64,000 nt of DNA from VAZQ01 sp036557665 (lineage in GTDB: Bacteria > Pseudomonadota > Alphaproteobacteria > Rhizobiales > Xanthobacteraceae): NCBI GenBank assembly GCA_036557665.1, contig DATBHG010000018.1, positions 48,781 to 112,780 of the forward strand. The letters run 5' to 3'. The notes below the pieces were generated by a model that saw nothing but the letters and a program-made list of their open reading frames with translations, ran no database searches and had not been told where the DNA came from. The translations under genes and the position numbers were made by a program. Positions 17,356 through 24,412 of this stretch are shown here, in pieces (position 1 is the stretch's first letter; the number at the start of each line of letters is the position of its first letter).

Positions 17356-18246
17356 TTACGGCCGGTTCTCCCCACCGAAAAGCGCCGCCGGAAACTGAGC
17401 TGCATAACGCCGCCGCCGCCTCGGTGCGACGGGTAGTTGAGGTCGAGGGCTCAGATCCGGCTCGATCACCTTGCGATACAGATGCCAAGTGGCGTGTCCA
17501 AGGACCGGCAAGACGACCGCAAGCCCAACGAAGAACGGCACCGATCCGATCACCAGCAGGCCCGTTACGATTAGCCCCCATGCTGCCATCGGAATCGGGT
17601 TTGCGGCGACAGCGCGCAACGAGGTCACCACAGCGTCAACCGCGCCGACATCGCGGTCTAGCAGCAGCGGAAACGAGACCACGCTGATCACGAGCACCGC
17701 GAGCGCGAACAAAAACCCGACTCCGTTGCCGATTATGATGAGCTTCCAGCCCGCGGGGGTGGTAAAAACCTGGTGTAGAAAATCGGGTATCGAAGCTGCT
17801 GGCTGATAGCCGAATGTGGCGATGTAGATCGCCTCGGCTATCGCGACCCAGATAAGGAATACTGCCAACAGCAGGCAGCCGAGGGCGGCAATCGCGCCGC
17901 GCGAGGGCGAGTGCAGTACGTCAAAAGCATTCTGCCATGAAGGGTTGAGACCCTGTTCGCGTTGGCGGCTCAATTCGTACAGGCCGATTCCGGCAAACGG
18001 ACCTACAAGGGCAAATCCTGCAGCCAGAGGAAACAGCAAGGAGAGCACGTCATATCCGACAATCAATCTCGCAAAGATGAGCCCGACGATCGGATAGATG
18101 AGGCAGAGAAATGCCGCGTGTGTGGGCATGGCGGAGAAATCGGCAAAGCCGCGGGCCAGCGCGTCTTTGAGATCCGCGATGCGGATCTTGCGAACTACGG
18201 GTGGACTGGCGGATTCTGAGCCGACGAGAGCATGCACGTGCGTCAT
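17356..18246 (-). CDS. DUF2189 domain-containing integral membrane protein
   Basis: About 296 residues. After a short cytoplasmic N-terminus (KIRIADLKDALARGFADFSAMP) there are roughly six membrane segments, including FLCLIYPIVGLIFARLIVG, LFPLAAGFALVGPFAGIGLYELSR, LLAVFLIWVAIAEAIYIATFG and WGLIVTGLLVIGSVPFFVGLAVVLPVLGHATWHLYRKV. The GPFAGIGLYELSRQREQG and LPVLGHATWHLYR stretches are characteristic of DUF2189, a family of unknown function found in alphaproteobacteria. The end is basic (RRRRRYA). ATG 18246 is set by GGAGG eight bases upstream. Stop is convergent with the C45 gene. Confidence 0.85.
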   Translation of the reverse strand: MTHVHALVGSESASPPVVRKIRIADLKDALARGFADFSAMPTHAAFLCLIYPIVGLIFARLIVGYDVLSLLFPLAAGFALVGPFAGIGLYELSRQREQGLNPSWQNAFDVLHSPSRGAIAALGCLLLAVFLIWVAIAEAIYIATFGYQPAASIPDFLHQVFTTPAGWKLIIIGNGVGFLFALAVLVISVVSFPLLLDRDVGAVDAVVTSLRAVAANPIPMAAWGLIVTGLLVIGSVPFFVGLAVVLPVLGHATWHLYRKVIEPDLSPRPQLPVAPRRRRRYAAQFPAALFGGENRP

Positions 18247-18807
18247 GTGACTGCCTCCACGCAAGGGGACGATCGCCGTGCGCAGTAGTCTTGTGGTCGT
18301 GCCGTGCGGCGACCCAGGTCCAGACTAACGCCGTAGACGCTATCTCGTTCGGACCCAAACTGCCAGCGGCGGGCGTGGGAACATCGATCAAACTCCTGTC
18401 ATTTCGCATTAAGGGCCGAGCGAAGCCCAAAAGTAGAAAACGCTCTTTGGGCGGCCGTCGCCTCGCCCCTCGAAGTACGGAGTGTGAGAGATGAGTGCGA
18501 CGCGGCGTCGCCCCCAGAGGTTCTGCTCGAATGCCTCTATCTGGACTTCGGCCACCGCAGCAGCATGCTGGGAACCGTCGTTCTGCCGCTTACGGGCAGC
18601 GCGCAATTTGCCATGAACGGTGCGCGCCGGTGTGAATTACCGTTTCTAAATCAACGCGAAGCGTCGAACCCGCGCTCGCGATTTTAGCTGGCGATGTGTT
18701 GATCAAAGGTAGTCAACGCGTACGTTCATGATGGCGTCATGATGCCATCTCTGGCCATGTTCGCAGGAGGCTGCTACGGAAAGGCCTGTCGGAGAACGGA
18801 GGCTCAA
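18247..18807. other. Long intergenic region, no supported gene
   Basis: About 560 bases between the DUF2189 gene and the glutathione transferase gene, which diverge. Short frames exist on both strands but none has a ribosome site or recognisable product. A weak inverted repeat GCCCAAA (18425-18431) / TTTGGGC (18446-18452) and a 20-bp near-palindrome at 18730-18749 are the only structures I see. Confidence 0.5.
18730..18749. promoter_or_regulatory. Candidate operator: 20-bp near-perfect palindrome upstream of the GST gene
   Basis: GATGGCGTCATGATGCCATC reads almost the same on both strands, with one symmetric mismatched pair. It lies 59 bases before the start of the glutathione transferase gene, within promoter distance. 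The dyad is the size bound by dimeric TetR- or MarR-type repressors, but no regulator gene is adjacent. Confidence 0.35.
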
Positions 18808-19425
18808 ATGGCGAAGCTCACGCTCTACCACGCCGCGCCCTCGCGCTCGTCCATCGTGCGCTGGATGCTGGAGGAGATCGGCGAACCCTACGAGATCCAC
18901 CTGCTGAGCCTGAGCAAAGGAGACAACCGCGCGGCCGACTATCTCGCGGTCAATCCCATGGGCAAGGTACCGGCGCTCCGGCACGGGGATGTGGTGATCA
19001 CCGAGGCGGCGGCGATCTGCGCTTACCTCGCGGACGAGTTCCCGCGCTCCAAGCTCAATGTCCCGGTAGGCGATCCGAGGCGCGGCTTATATCTCAAGTG
19101 GCTGTTCTTCGGCCCCAGCTGCGTCGAGCCGGCGATGATGGACCGCGCCTTTCCGCGTAAAGAGGAGGCACGCCGGGCTGCGCTGGGCTACGGTGATTTC
19201 GATACAGTCATGAACGTGGCGGCGGGTGCGGTGGCGCGCGGACCGTACATCCTGGGCGAGCAGTTCACCGCCGCCGATGTGGTGATAGGGTCGACCTTAC
19301 GCTTCGGCATGCTGTTCAAGCTTCTACCCGAGCGGCCGGAGTTTACGTCCTATGCCGGCCGGCTGGCGCAGCGTCCGGCGCTGCAGCGTGCCGAAGCGAA
19401 AGACAAGGAGCTCGCCGCAGCGTGA
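18808..19425 (+). CDS. Glutathione S-transferase family protein
   Basis: 205 residues. The thioredoxin-like N-terminal domain begins KLTLYHAAPSRSSIVRWMLEE, has NPMGKVPALRHGD with the cis-proline and glutathione-backbone site, and EAAAICAYLAD with the gamma-glutamyl-binding acid/Ser-like position. The all-helical C-terminal domain has YILGEQFTAADVVIGS with the N-capping box. It resembles the beta/theta-like GSTs of proteobacteria; substrate unknown. Start set by GGAGG at 18798-18802. Nine bases separate it from the MaoC gene, so the two are probably an operon. Both are very rich in G/C at third codon positions. Confidence 0.88.
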   Translation: MAKLTLYHAAPSRSSIVRWMLEEIGEPYEIHLLSLSKGDNRAADYLAVNPMGKVPALRHGDVVITEAAAICAYLADEFPRSKLNVPVGDPRRGLYLKWLFFGPSCVEPAMMDRAFPRKEEARRAALGYGDFDTVMNVAAGAVARGPYILGEQFTAADVVIGSTLRFGMLFKLLPERPEFTSYAGRLAQRPALQRAEAKDKELAAA

Positions 19426-19434
19426 CGACAGACC

Positions 19435-19893
19435 ATGCTCCCGGAGCTGCGCATCCTCTATTTCGAAGATCTTTCGGTGGGGATGGCCGAGGCGCTGTCG
19501 AAGACCATCGCCTCCTCCGACGTGGTGGGATTTGCGCAGCTCACCGGCGACCGCAATCCCATCCACCTCTCCGAGCATTTCGCCGCTAAGACAACGTTCA
19601 GAGGCCGGATTGCCCACGGGCTCTATACCGCGAGCCTCATTTCCGCGGTTCTCGGCACCCGCCTCCCGGGTCCTGGCGCAATCTACATCTCGCAGACGCT
19701 CAATTTCCGCGCGCCGGTGCGCATCGGCGACCGGGTAGACGTCACCGTCACGGTAGCGCAGCTCATTCCGGAGCGCCAGCGCGCGCGTCTGACCTGCATC
19801 TGCAAGGTTGGAGAGGAGATCGTGCTCGACGGCGAGGCGCTGGTTAAAGTGCCTTCAGTTGCCAAATCGAAGCGGCCATTACCCAAACTGTAG
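19435..19893 (+). CDS. MaoC-family (R)-specific enoyl-CoA hydratase
   Basis: 152 residues, hot-dog fold. The hydratase-2 motif is visible as FAQLTGDRNPIHLSEHFA, with catalytic D39 and H44, followed by RIAHGLYTASLISAVLGTRLPGPG, as in PhaJ-type single-domain enzymes. It hydrates trans-2-enoyl-CoA to (R)-3-hydroxyacyl-CoA and can channel beta-oxidation intermediates toward polyhydroxyalkanoate. No PHA synthase is nearby, so the physiological role is open. Likely co-transcribed with the upstream GST gene. Confidence 0.88.
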   Translation: MLPELRILYFEDLSVGMAEALSKTIASSDVVGFAQLTGDRNPIHLSEHFAAKTTFRGRIAHGLYTASLISAVLGTRLPGPGAIYISQTLNFRAPVRIGDRVDVTVTVAQLIPERQRARLTCICKVGEEIVLDGEALVKVPSVAKSKRPLPKL

Positions 19894-20079
19894 GATACGC
19901 GAGTACGACCGGCAGGTTACCGCCATTGGGCCCAGCCACCGTAACGTTCAGCGTTGCTCGTCGCGATCACCCCAGACCGCGCGCATGACATCGCTACGAT
20001 CCCGGGCAGGCTGTTCGCCAGTCCAGAACCGTTCCCCTCAAGCAGGTGCCATCCTCTCTCAACCAAACCCGCGCCCAAC

Positions 20080-23000
20080 TCACTCCGCGGCTTCCGTGTG
20101 CGCGCGCTTGCGTTCCTTGCGTGCGAGTACCGGGCCAAGGAACTGCCCGGTATAGCTGCGGTGCACCGAGACGATGTCCTCGGGCGTACCGGCGGCCACG
20201 ATCTCGCCGCCCCCGTCGCCGCCCTCGGGACCAAGGTCGATGATCCAGTCCGCCGTCTTGATCACTTCAAGATTGTGCTCGATCACCACCACCGTGTTGC
20301 CCTGCTCGACGAGCTCGTGCAGCACGTCGAGCAGCTTGGCGACGTCGAGGAAATGCAGTCCTGTCGTGGGCTCGTCGAGAATGTAGAGCGTGCGTCCGGT
20401 CGCGCGCTTGGACAATTCCTTGGCGAGCTTCACACGCTGCGCCTCGCCACCGGACAACGTGGTCGCCTGCTGTCCGACATGGATGTAGCCGAGCCCCACT
20501 CGCTGGAGGAGCTCGAGCACGTTACGCACCCGCGGCACCGCTTTGAAGAACTGCGCTGCCTCATCGACGGTCATATCGAGCACATCGGCTATGGACTTGC
20601 CTTTGAACGTCACTTCCAGCGTCTCGCGATTGTAGCGCTTGCCCTTGCAAACATCGCAGGTGACGTAGACGTCGGGCAAGAAATGCATCTCGATCTTGAT
20701 CACCCCGTCGCCCTGGCAGGCCTCGCATCGCCCCCCTTTGACGTTGAACGAGAAGCGGCCCGGCTCATAGCCGCGAGCCCTTGCCTCGGGCAATCCGGCG
20801 AACCATTCGCGGATGGGCGTGAAGGCGCCCGTATAAGTGGCGGGGTTCGAGCGCGGTGTTCTCCCGATCGGCGACTGATCTATGTCGATCACCTTGTCGA
20901 GATGCTCCAGGCCCTCCAGGCGGTCATGCGGGGCAGGGGCCTCGCTTGCGCCGTTGAGCTTGCGCGCGATTGCCTTGTAGAGGGTATCCACCAGCAGGGT
21001 CGACTTTCCGCCGCCCGAGACACCGGTGACGCAAGCGAGCAAGCCCAGCGGAATCTCGGCAGTGATGTTCTTGAGGTTGTTGCCGCGCGCGTTGACGACC
21101 TGCAGCACACGTGCAGGGTTCCTCGGCCGCCGCTCGGGAATAGGTACCATCAGCTCGCCGGAAAGGTACCTGCCGGTGTAGGACGCGGGTTCCGCGATCA
21201 GATCCTCGATACTCCCCTGGGCCACGATGCCGCCCCCGTGAATTCCCGCCCCGGGGCCGATGTCGAGCACATGGTCGGCGGTGCGGATGGCGTCCTCGTC
21301 GTGCTCGACGACAATGACCGTGTTGCCGAGGTCGCGTAACCGCCGCAACGTCTCGAGAAGGCGCGCATTGTCGCGCTGATGCAGCCCGATTGAGGGCTCG
21401 TCCAGGACGTAAAGTACGCCGGTGAGCCCGGAGCCGATCTGGGAGGCGAGGCGGATGCGCTGGCTCTCGCCTCCCGACAAGGTTCCACTCGCGCGCGCCA
21501 GGGTGAGATATTCGAGCCCCACATCGACCAGGAACCTGAGCCGCTCCCGAATCTCCTTGAGCACGCGCGCAGCGATCTCATTCTGCTTGGCGGTGAGCGC
21601 GGTGGGTAATTGCGCAAACCATTCGCCGGCGCGCTTCACCGACATCTCTGCAACTTCGCCGACGTGCAATTCCGCGATTTTGACGCAGAGCGCTTCCGGC
21701 TTGAGACGATATCCCTTACAGGCGACGCAGGGGACATCGGTGAAGTATCTGGCGATCTCCTCGCGCGCCCAGTCGCTCTCGGTCTCGCGCCAGCGCCGCT
21801 CCAGGTTGGTTACGACCCCCTCGAACGGTTTCTTTGTCTCATATGAGCGTATCCCGTCATCGTAAACGAAGCGAATGGTGTCCTCGCCCGAACCGTGCAG
21901 GATTGCGTCCTGGGTCCTCTTGGGCAGGTCCTTCCATTTGGTGTCGAGGGTGAACTTGTAGTGCCTGCCGAGCGCCTGCAGCGTCTGCAGGTAATAGGGG
22001 CTCGATGACTTGGCCCAGGGTGCGATCGCGCCTGCGCGCAAGGACCGCTCCTTCTCCGGGATGACGAGATCGGCATCGATGTGCTGCTCGACGCCCAGCC
22101 CTCCGCAGACGGGGCAGGCGCCGAAGGGATTGTTGAACGAGAACAGGCGCGGCTCGATTTCGGGAATGGAGAAACCGGAAACCGGGCATGCAAATCTCTC
22201 CGAGAAGATAAGGCGCTCGGGTCCACTATGATCGTGAATCTTCGCAGTCTTCCTCTGCGCGCGCTCCCCTTCTCCCTCCGCTGTAGGGGCGGGTTTCAAA
22301 CTCGGCCCTGTACTGGCAGAGGTTGCCCCATCGGCCACCTCCGCCACCGCCAACCCATCGGCGAGCTTGAGCGCCGTTTCGAGGGAGTCCGCAAGCCGCG
22401 TGCCGAGATCGGGCCGCACCACTAGGCGATCAACCACGATGTCGATATCGTGCTTGAGCTTCTTGTCGAGCGCGGGCGCCTGAGCGATCTCGTAAAACGT
22501 CCCGTCGATCTTCACCCGCTGGAAGCCGCGCTTGAGGTACTGAGCGAGTTCCTTGCGGTACTCGCCCTTGCGGCCGCGCACGACTGGGGCAAGAAGATAA
22601 AGCCGCGTACCTTCGGGCAACGCGAGCACACGATCGACCATCTGCGATACGGTCTGGCTTTCGATCGGAAGCCCCGTCGCCGGCGAGTAGGGTATGCCCA
22701 CCCGGGCCCAGAGAAGCCGCATGTAATCGTAGATTTCGGTGACTGTTCCAACGGTGGAGCGCGGGTTGCGGGAAGTGGTTTTCTGCTCGATAGAGATGGC
22801 CGGGGAGAGACCGTCGATTTGATCCACATCCGGCTTTTGCATCATTTCCAGGAACTGCCGGGCATACGCGGAGAGGGACTCGACGTACCGGCGCTGGCCC
22901 TCGGCATAGATGGTATCGAAGGCGAGCGAGGACTTCCCCGAGCCGGAGAGCCCAGTGAACACCACGAGCTGATCGCGTGGGATCTCGACGTCAATGTTTT

Positions 23001-23085
23001 TGAGATTGTGCTCGCGCGCCCCTCGGATGGCGATCACGCGGGTTTCGGCACGGCGGGCACGGTTATGATCGAAGAGCTTGTCCAT
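20080..23085 (-). CDS. uvrA: Excinuclease ABC subunit A
   Basis: About 1001 residues, slightly longer than the common ~970-residue alphaproteobacterial UvrA. It is the DNA-damage sensor ATPase of nucleotide excision repair. Two ABC modules are present: Walker A GLSGSGKSS and GVSGGGKST, signatures LSGGESQRI and LSGGEAQRV, and zinc modules CPVCGGLG and CEACQGDG / CDVCKGKRY. REHNLKNIDVEIPRDQLVVF and the DGLSPAISIEQK block are highly conserved. ATG 23085 begins shortly before this core; an upstream start at 23157 is possible. A linker at about 22210-22350 carries an extra segment encoded by a palindromic element (see separate entry). Divergent from ssb, with a LexA box in the gap, so SOS control is likely. 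Confidence 0.95.
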   Translation of the reverse strand: MDKLFDHNRARRAETRVIAIRGAREHNLKNIDVEIPRDQLVVFTGLSGSGKSSLAFDTIYAEGQRRYVESLSAYARQFLEMMQKPDVDQIDGLSPAISIEQKTTSRNPRSTVGTVTEIYDYMRLLWARVGIPYSPATGLPIESQTVSQMVDRVLALPEGTRLYLLAPVVRGRKGEYRKELAQYLKRGFQRVKIDGTFYEIAQAPALDKKLKHDIDIVVDRLVVRPDLGTRLADSLETALKLADGLAVAEVADGATSASTGPSLKPAPTAEGEGERAQRKTAKIHDHSGPERLIFSERFACPVSGFSIPEIEPRLFSFNNPFGACPVCGGLGVEQHIDADLVIPEKERSLRAGAIAPWAKSSSPYYLQTLQALGRHYKFTLDTKWKDLPKRTQDAILHGSGEDTIRFVYDDGIRSYETKKPFEGVVTNLERRWRETESDWAREEIARYFTDVPCVACKGYRLKPEALCVKIAELHVGEVAEMSVKRAGEWFAQLPTALTAKQNEIAARVLKEIRERLRFLVDVGLEYLTLARASGTLSGGESQRIRLASQIGSGLTGVLYVLDEPSIGLHQRDNARLLETLRRLRDLGNTVIVVEHDEDAIRTADHVLDIGPGAGIHGGGIVAQGSIEDLIAEPASYTGRYLSGELMVPIPERRPRNPARVLQVVNARGNNLKNITAEIPLGLLACVTGVSGGGKSTLLVDTLYKAIARKLNGASEAPAPHDRLEGLEHLDKVIDIDQSPIGRTPRSNPATYTGAFTPIREWFAGLPEARARGYEPGRFSFNVKGGRCEACQGDGVIKIEMHFLPDVYVTCDVCKGKRYNRETLEVTFKGKSIADVLDMTVDEAAQFFKAVPRVRNVLELLQRVGLGYIHVGQQATTLSGGEAQRVKLAKELSKRATGRTLYILDEPTTGLHFLDVAKLLDVLHELVEQGNTVVVIEHNLEVIKTADWIIDLGPEGGDGGGEIVAAGTPEDIVSVHRSYTGQFLGPVLARKERKRAHTEAAE
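22275..22322. repeat. 48-bp palindromic element inside uvrA
   Basis: Bases 22275-22322 form an imperfect dyad: CCTC...GTAGGGGCGGGTTT on one arm and AAACTCGGCCCTGTAC...GAGG on the other. The arm matches the GTAGGGGCGGGTTTC palindrome that recurs in many bacterial intergenic regions. Here it is read in frame on the minus strand and encodes a Ser/Pro/Lys-rich stretch (TGPSLKPAPTAEG) in the variable linker before ERLIFSERFACPVSGF of UvrA. It looks like a mobile palindrome that settled in a tolerant site of a coding gene. Confidence 0.55.
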
Positions 23086-23361
23086 CTCGTCCGTGGGCGT
23101 CGCGGGTGACCGTCCTGACGCAGCTCTTCCGCGCGGACGCAAAGGGATCTGTGGCAACGTAAAGTAGCCTAACGAACGTAGTAAGAACGCTGACCATGCG
23201 CCAGTCTGGTGTCAAAGCAGCACAAGATTGCGGCGGGGCCTGTGGACAAGCGATCCACAGTCTGGAGCCCGGACGACCGCGCCCATTCGATTGTGCTTGA
23301 TTGCGCCTTGGCATTAGGCACCGCGAAATCGGGCTCCCGACCTCGGATCCATGCTCGACCC

Positions 23362-23401
23362 TTGCAGCCCACCTATAAATCTGCTAGAACAAAAAGCGAA
23401 C
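23362..23401 (+). promoter_or_regulatory. ssb promoter with LexA (SOS) box
   Basis: TTGCAG (23362-23367), a 17-base spacer and TAGAAC (23385-23390) make a plausible sigma-70-type promoter pointing to ssb. GAAC-AAAAAGC-GAAC at 23387-23401 is a perfect alphaproteobacterial LexA direct-repeat box and overlaps the -10 element. The site is in the divergent uvrA-ssb gap and could also affect uvrA transcription, as in other alphaproteobacteria. Confidence 0.75.
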
Positions 23402-23492
23402 GCAGGCTGACCAGTGTTTCTGTGTGGAAAAGACGAAATGCGCTTGCCGGGTTGAAGGTTGAAGCTAGGGTAGCGCGAAGCAGGAGAGGATC

Positions 23493-23996
23493 ATGGCAGG
23501 TTCGGTGAATAAGGTCATTCTGATTGGCAATTTGGGTAAGGATCCTGAGATCAGGCGCACCCAGGATGGCCGTCCAATTGCCCATTTGAGTGTGGCGACG
23601 TCAGATACTTGGCGGGACAAGAACACGGGCGAGCGGCGGGAGCGAACGGAGTGGCATCGTGTGGTCATTTTCAGCGAGGGGCTCTGCCGGATTGCGGAGC
23701 AGTATCTCAAGAAGGGGGCGAAGGTCTACCTTGAAGGCTCCCTGCAGACCCGCAAATGGCAGGACCAGCAATCGGGCCAGGACAAGTACACGACAGAGGT
23801 CGTGCTACAGGGCTTCAACTGCCAGCTGACCATGCTTGACAGCCGGGGCAGCGGTGCCCCGGCTGTCGGTGACTTTGGCCAAAGCGAGAGCCCCACCGAA
23901 TTCGGTTCCCCTGGTCCCGCCCCGCGGGACAGGCAACCCGCGCTTGCCGGTGCGGGCTCGGCTCGCGGCGACATGGACGATGAGATCCCATTCTGA
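23493..23996 (+). CDS. ssb: Single-stranded DNA-binding protein
   Basis: 167 residues. The OB-fold begins MAGSVNKVILIGNLGKDPEIR, with TEWHRVVIFSEGLCRIAEQYLKKGAKVYLEGSLQTRKW in the core. A Gly/Pro-rich linker leads to the acidic tip DDEIPF, which recruits repair and replication proteins. The start ATG follows AGGAGAGG. It protects single-stranded DNA as a tetramer in replication, recombination and repair. The LexA box upstream makes it a likely SOS gene. Confidence 0.96.
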   Translation: MAGSVNKVILIGNLGKDPEIRRTQDGRPIAHLSVATSDTWRDKNTGERRERTEWHRVVIFSEGLCRIAEQYLKKGAKVYLEGSLQTRKWQDQQSGQDKYTTEVVLQGFNCQLTMLDSRGSGAPAVGDFGQSESPTEFGSPGPAPRDRQPALAGAGSARGDMDDEIPF

Positions 23997-24004
23997 CAGC
24001 GTCG

Positions 24005-24024
24005 GCCTCTGCCGCGGCACAGGC
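24005..24024. terminator. GC-rich palindrome after ssb
   Basis: GCCTCTGCCGCGGCACAGGC has dyad symmetry with a single mismatched pair per arm and lies 9 bases after the ssb stop. It could end the ssb transcript before the next promoter at 24142, though no T-run follows and the palindrome leaves no real loop. Confidence 0.35.
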
Positions 24025-24141
24025 AGGATTTGAAGGGCGTACGGACTCGCCTGACGAAAGTCTCGCCGCCGCGCGAAAATTGTGCCTGCAGGCGCCGTAG
24101 GGGGGTAGGTTCCGATCCCCAGCAAGAGGCCCTTTTCCCCA

Positions 24142-24182
24142 TTGACATCGAACAAATAGTGAACTAGGTTCTCATTTTGTTC
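24142..24182 (+). promoter_or_regulatory. Promoter covered by two tandem LexA boxes
   Basis: A consensus -35 TTGACA (24142-24147), a 17-base spacer and a -10-like TAGGTT (24165-24170). Box 1, GAAC-AAATAGT-GAAC (24150-24164), fills the spacer; box 2, GTTC-TCATTTT-GTTC (24168-24182), overlaps the -10 and runs past it. Both have exact N7 spacing. Two perfect boxes 3 bases apart predict tight LexA repression. The first gene downstream is the 32-codon frame at 24200, and dnaE follows with no clear terminator between. Confidence 0.8.
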
Positions 24183-24199
24183 GAATCGGGAGGGCCACT

Positions 24200-24298
24200 A
24201 TGTTGCGTGCAGTAGTCGAAGAAGCCGCAGCGCTTGCATCGTTGTCGCTGGTCGTCGGGATTATCGCCATTTGGGTGCAAGTGATCGCCGTTCTCTAG
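24200..24298 (+). CDS. SOS-controlled single-pass membrane microprotein, SidA-like candidate
   Basis: A 32-codon gene: ATG 24200, TAG 24296-24298, preceded by GGGAGGG about five bases upstream. The product starts MLRAVVEEAAALAS, has an acidic pair, and continues LSLVVGIIAIWVQVIAVL, a single hydrophobic span that reaches the C-terminus. It sits directly behind the tandem LexA-box promoter, so it should be expressed only on DNA damage. Size, topology and control match SidA of Caulobacter crescentus, a 29-residue inner-membrane peptide that is induced by SOS and blocks division by binding FtsW/FtsN; I recall that sidA is also near dnaE there but cannot check. I see no sequence proof of homology. 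It may be co-transcribed with dnaE. Confidence 0.7.
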   Translation: MLRAVVEEAAALASLSLVVGIIAIWVQVIAVL

Positions 24299-24412
24299 AA
24301 GTCACTTGCATGGGGATAACCGGGGCTAAAGCCGCTGATGTCCCGTTCTCCATAGACAGCCTTGGCAGGGGCCCCCACAGTCGCGAGCCCGTATGCGAAT
24401 CGCGAGGCTCGA

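Noticed and set aside
18484..18687. Short frames in the DUF2189-GST gap, both strands
   Set aside because: No start signals, no recognisable product, unlike the codon use of neighbours.
19954..21339. 461-codon plus-strand frame opposite uvrA
   Set aside because: Shadow of the conserved UvrA frame in GC-rich DNA.
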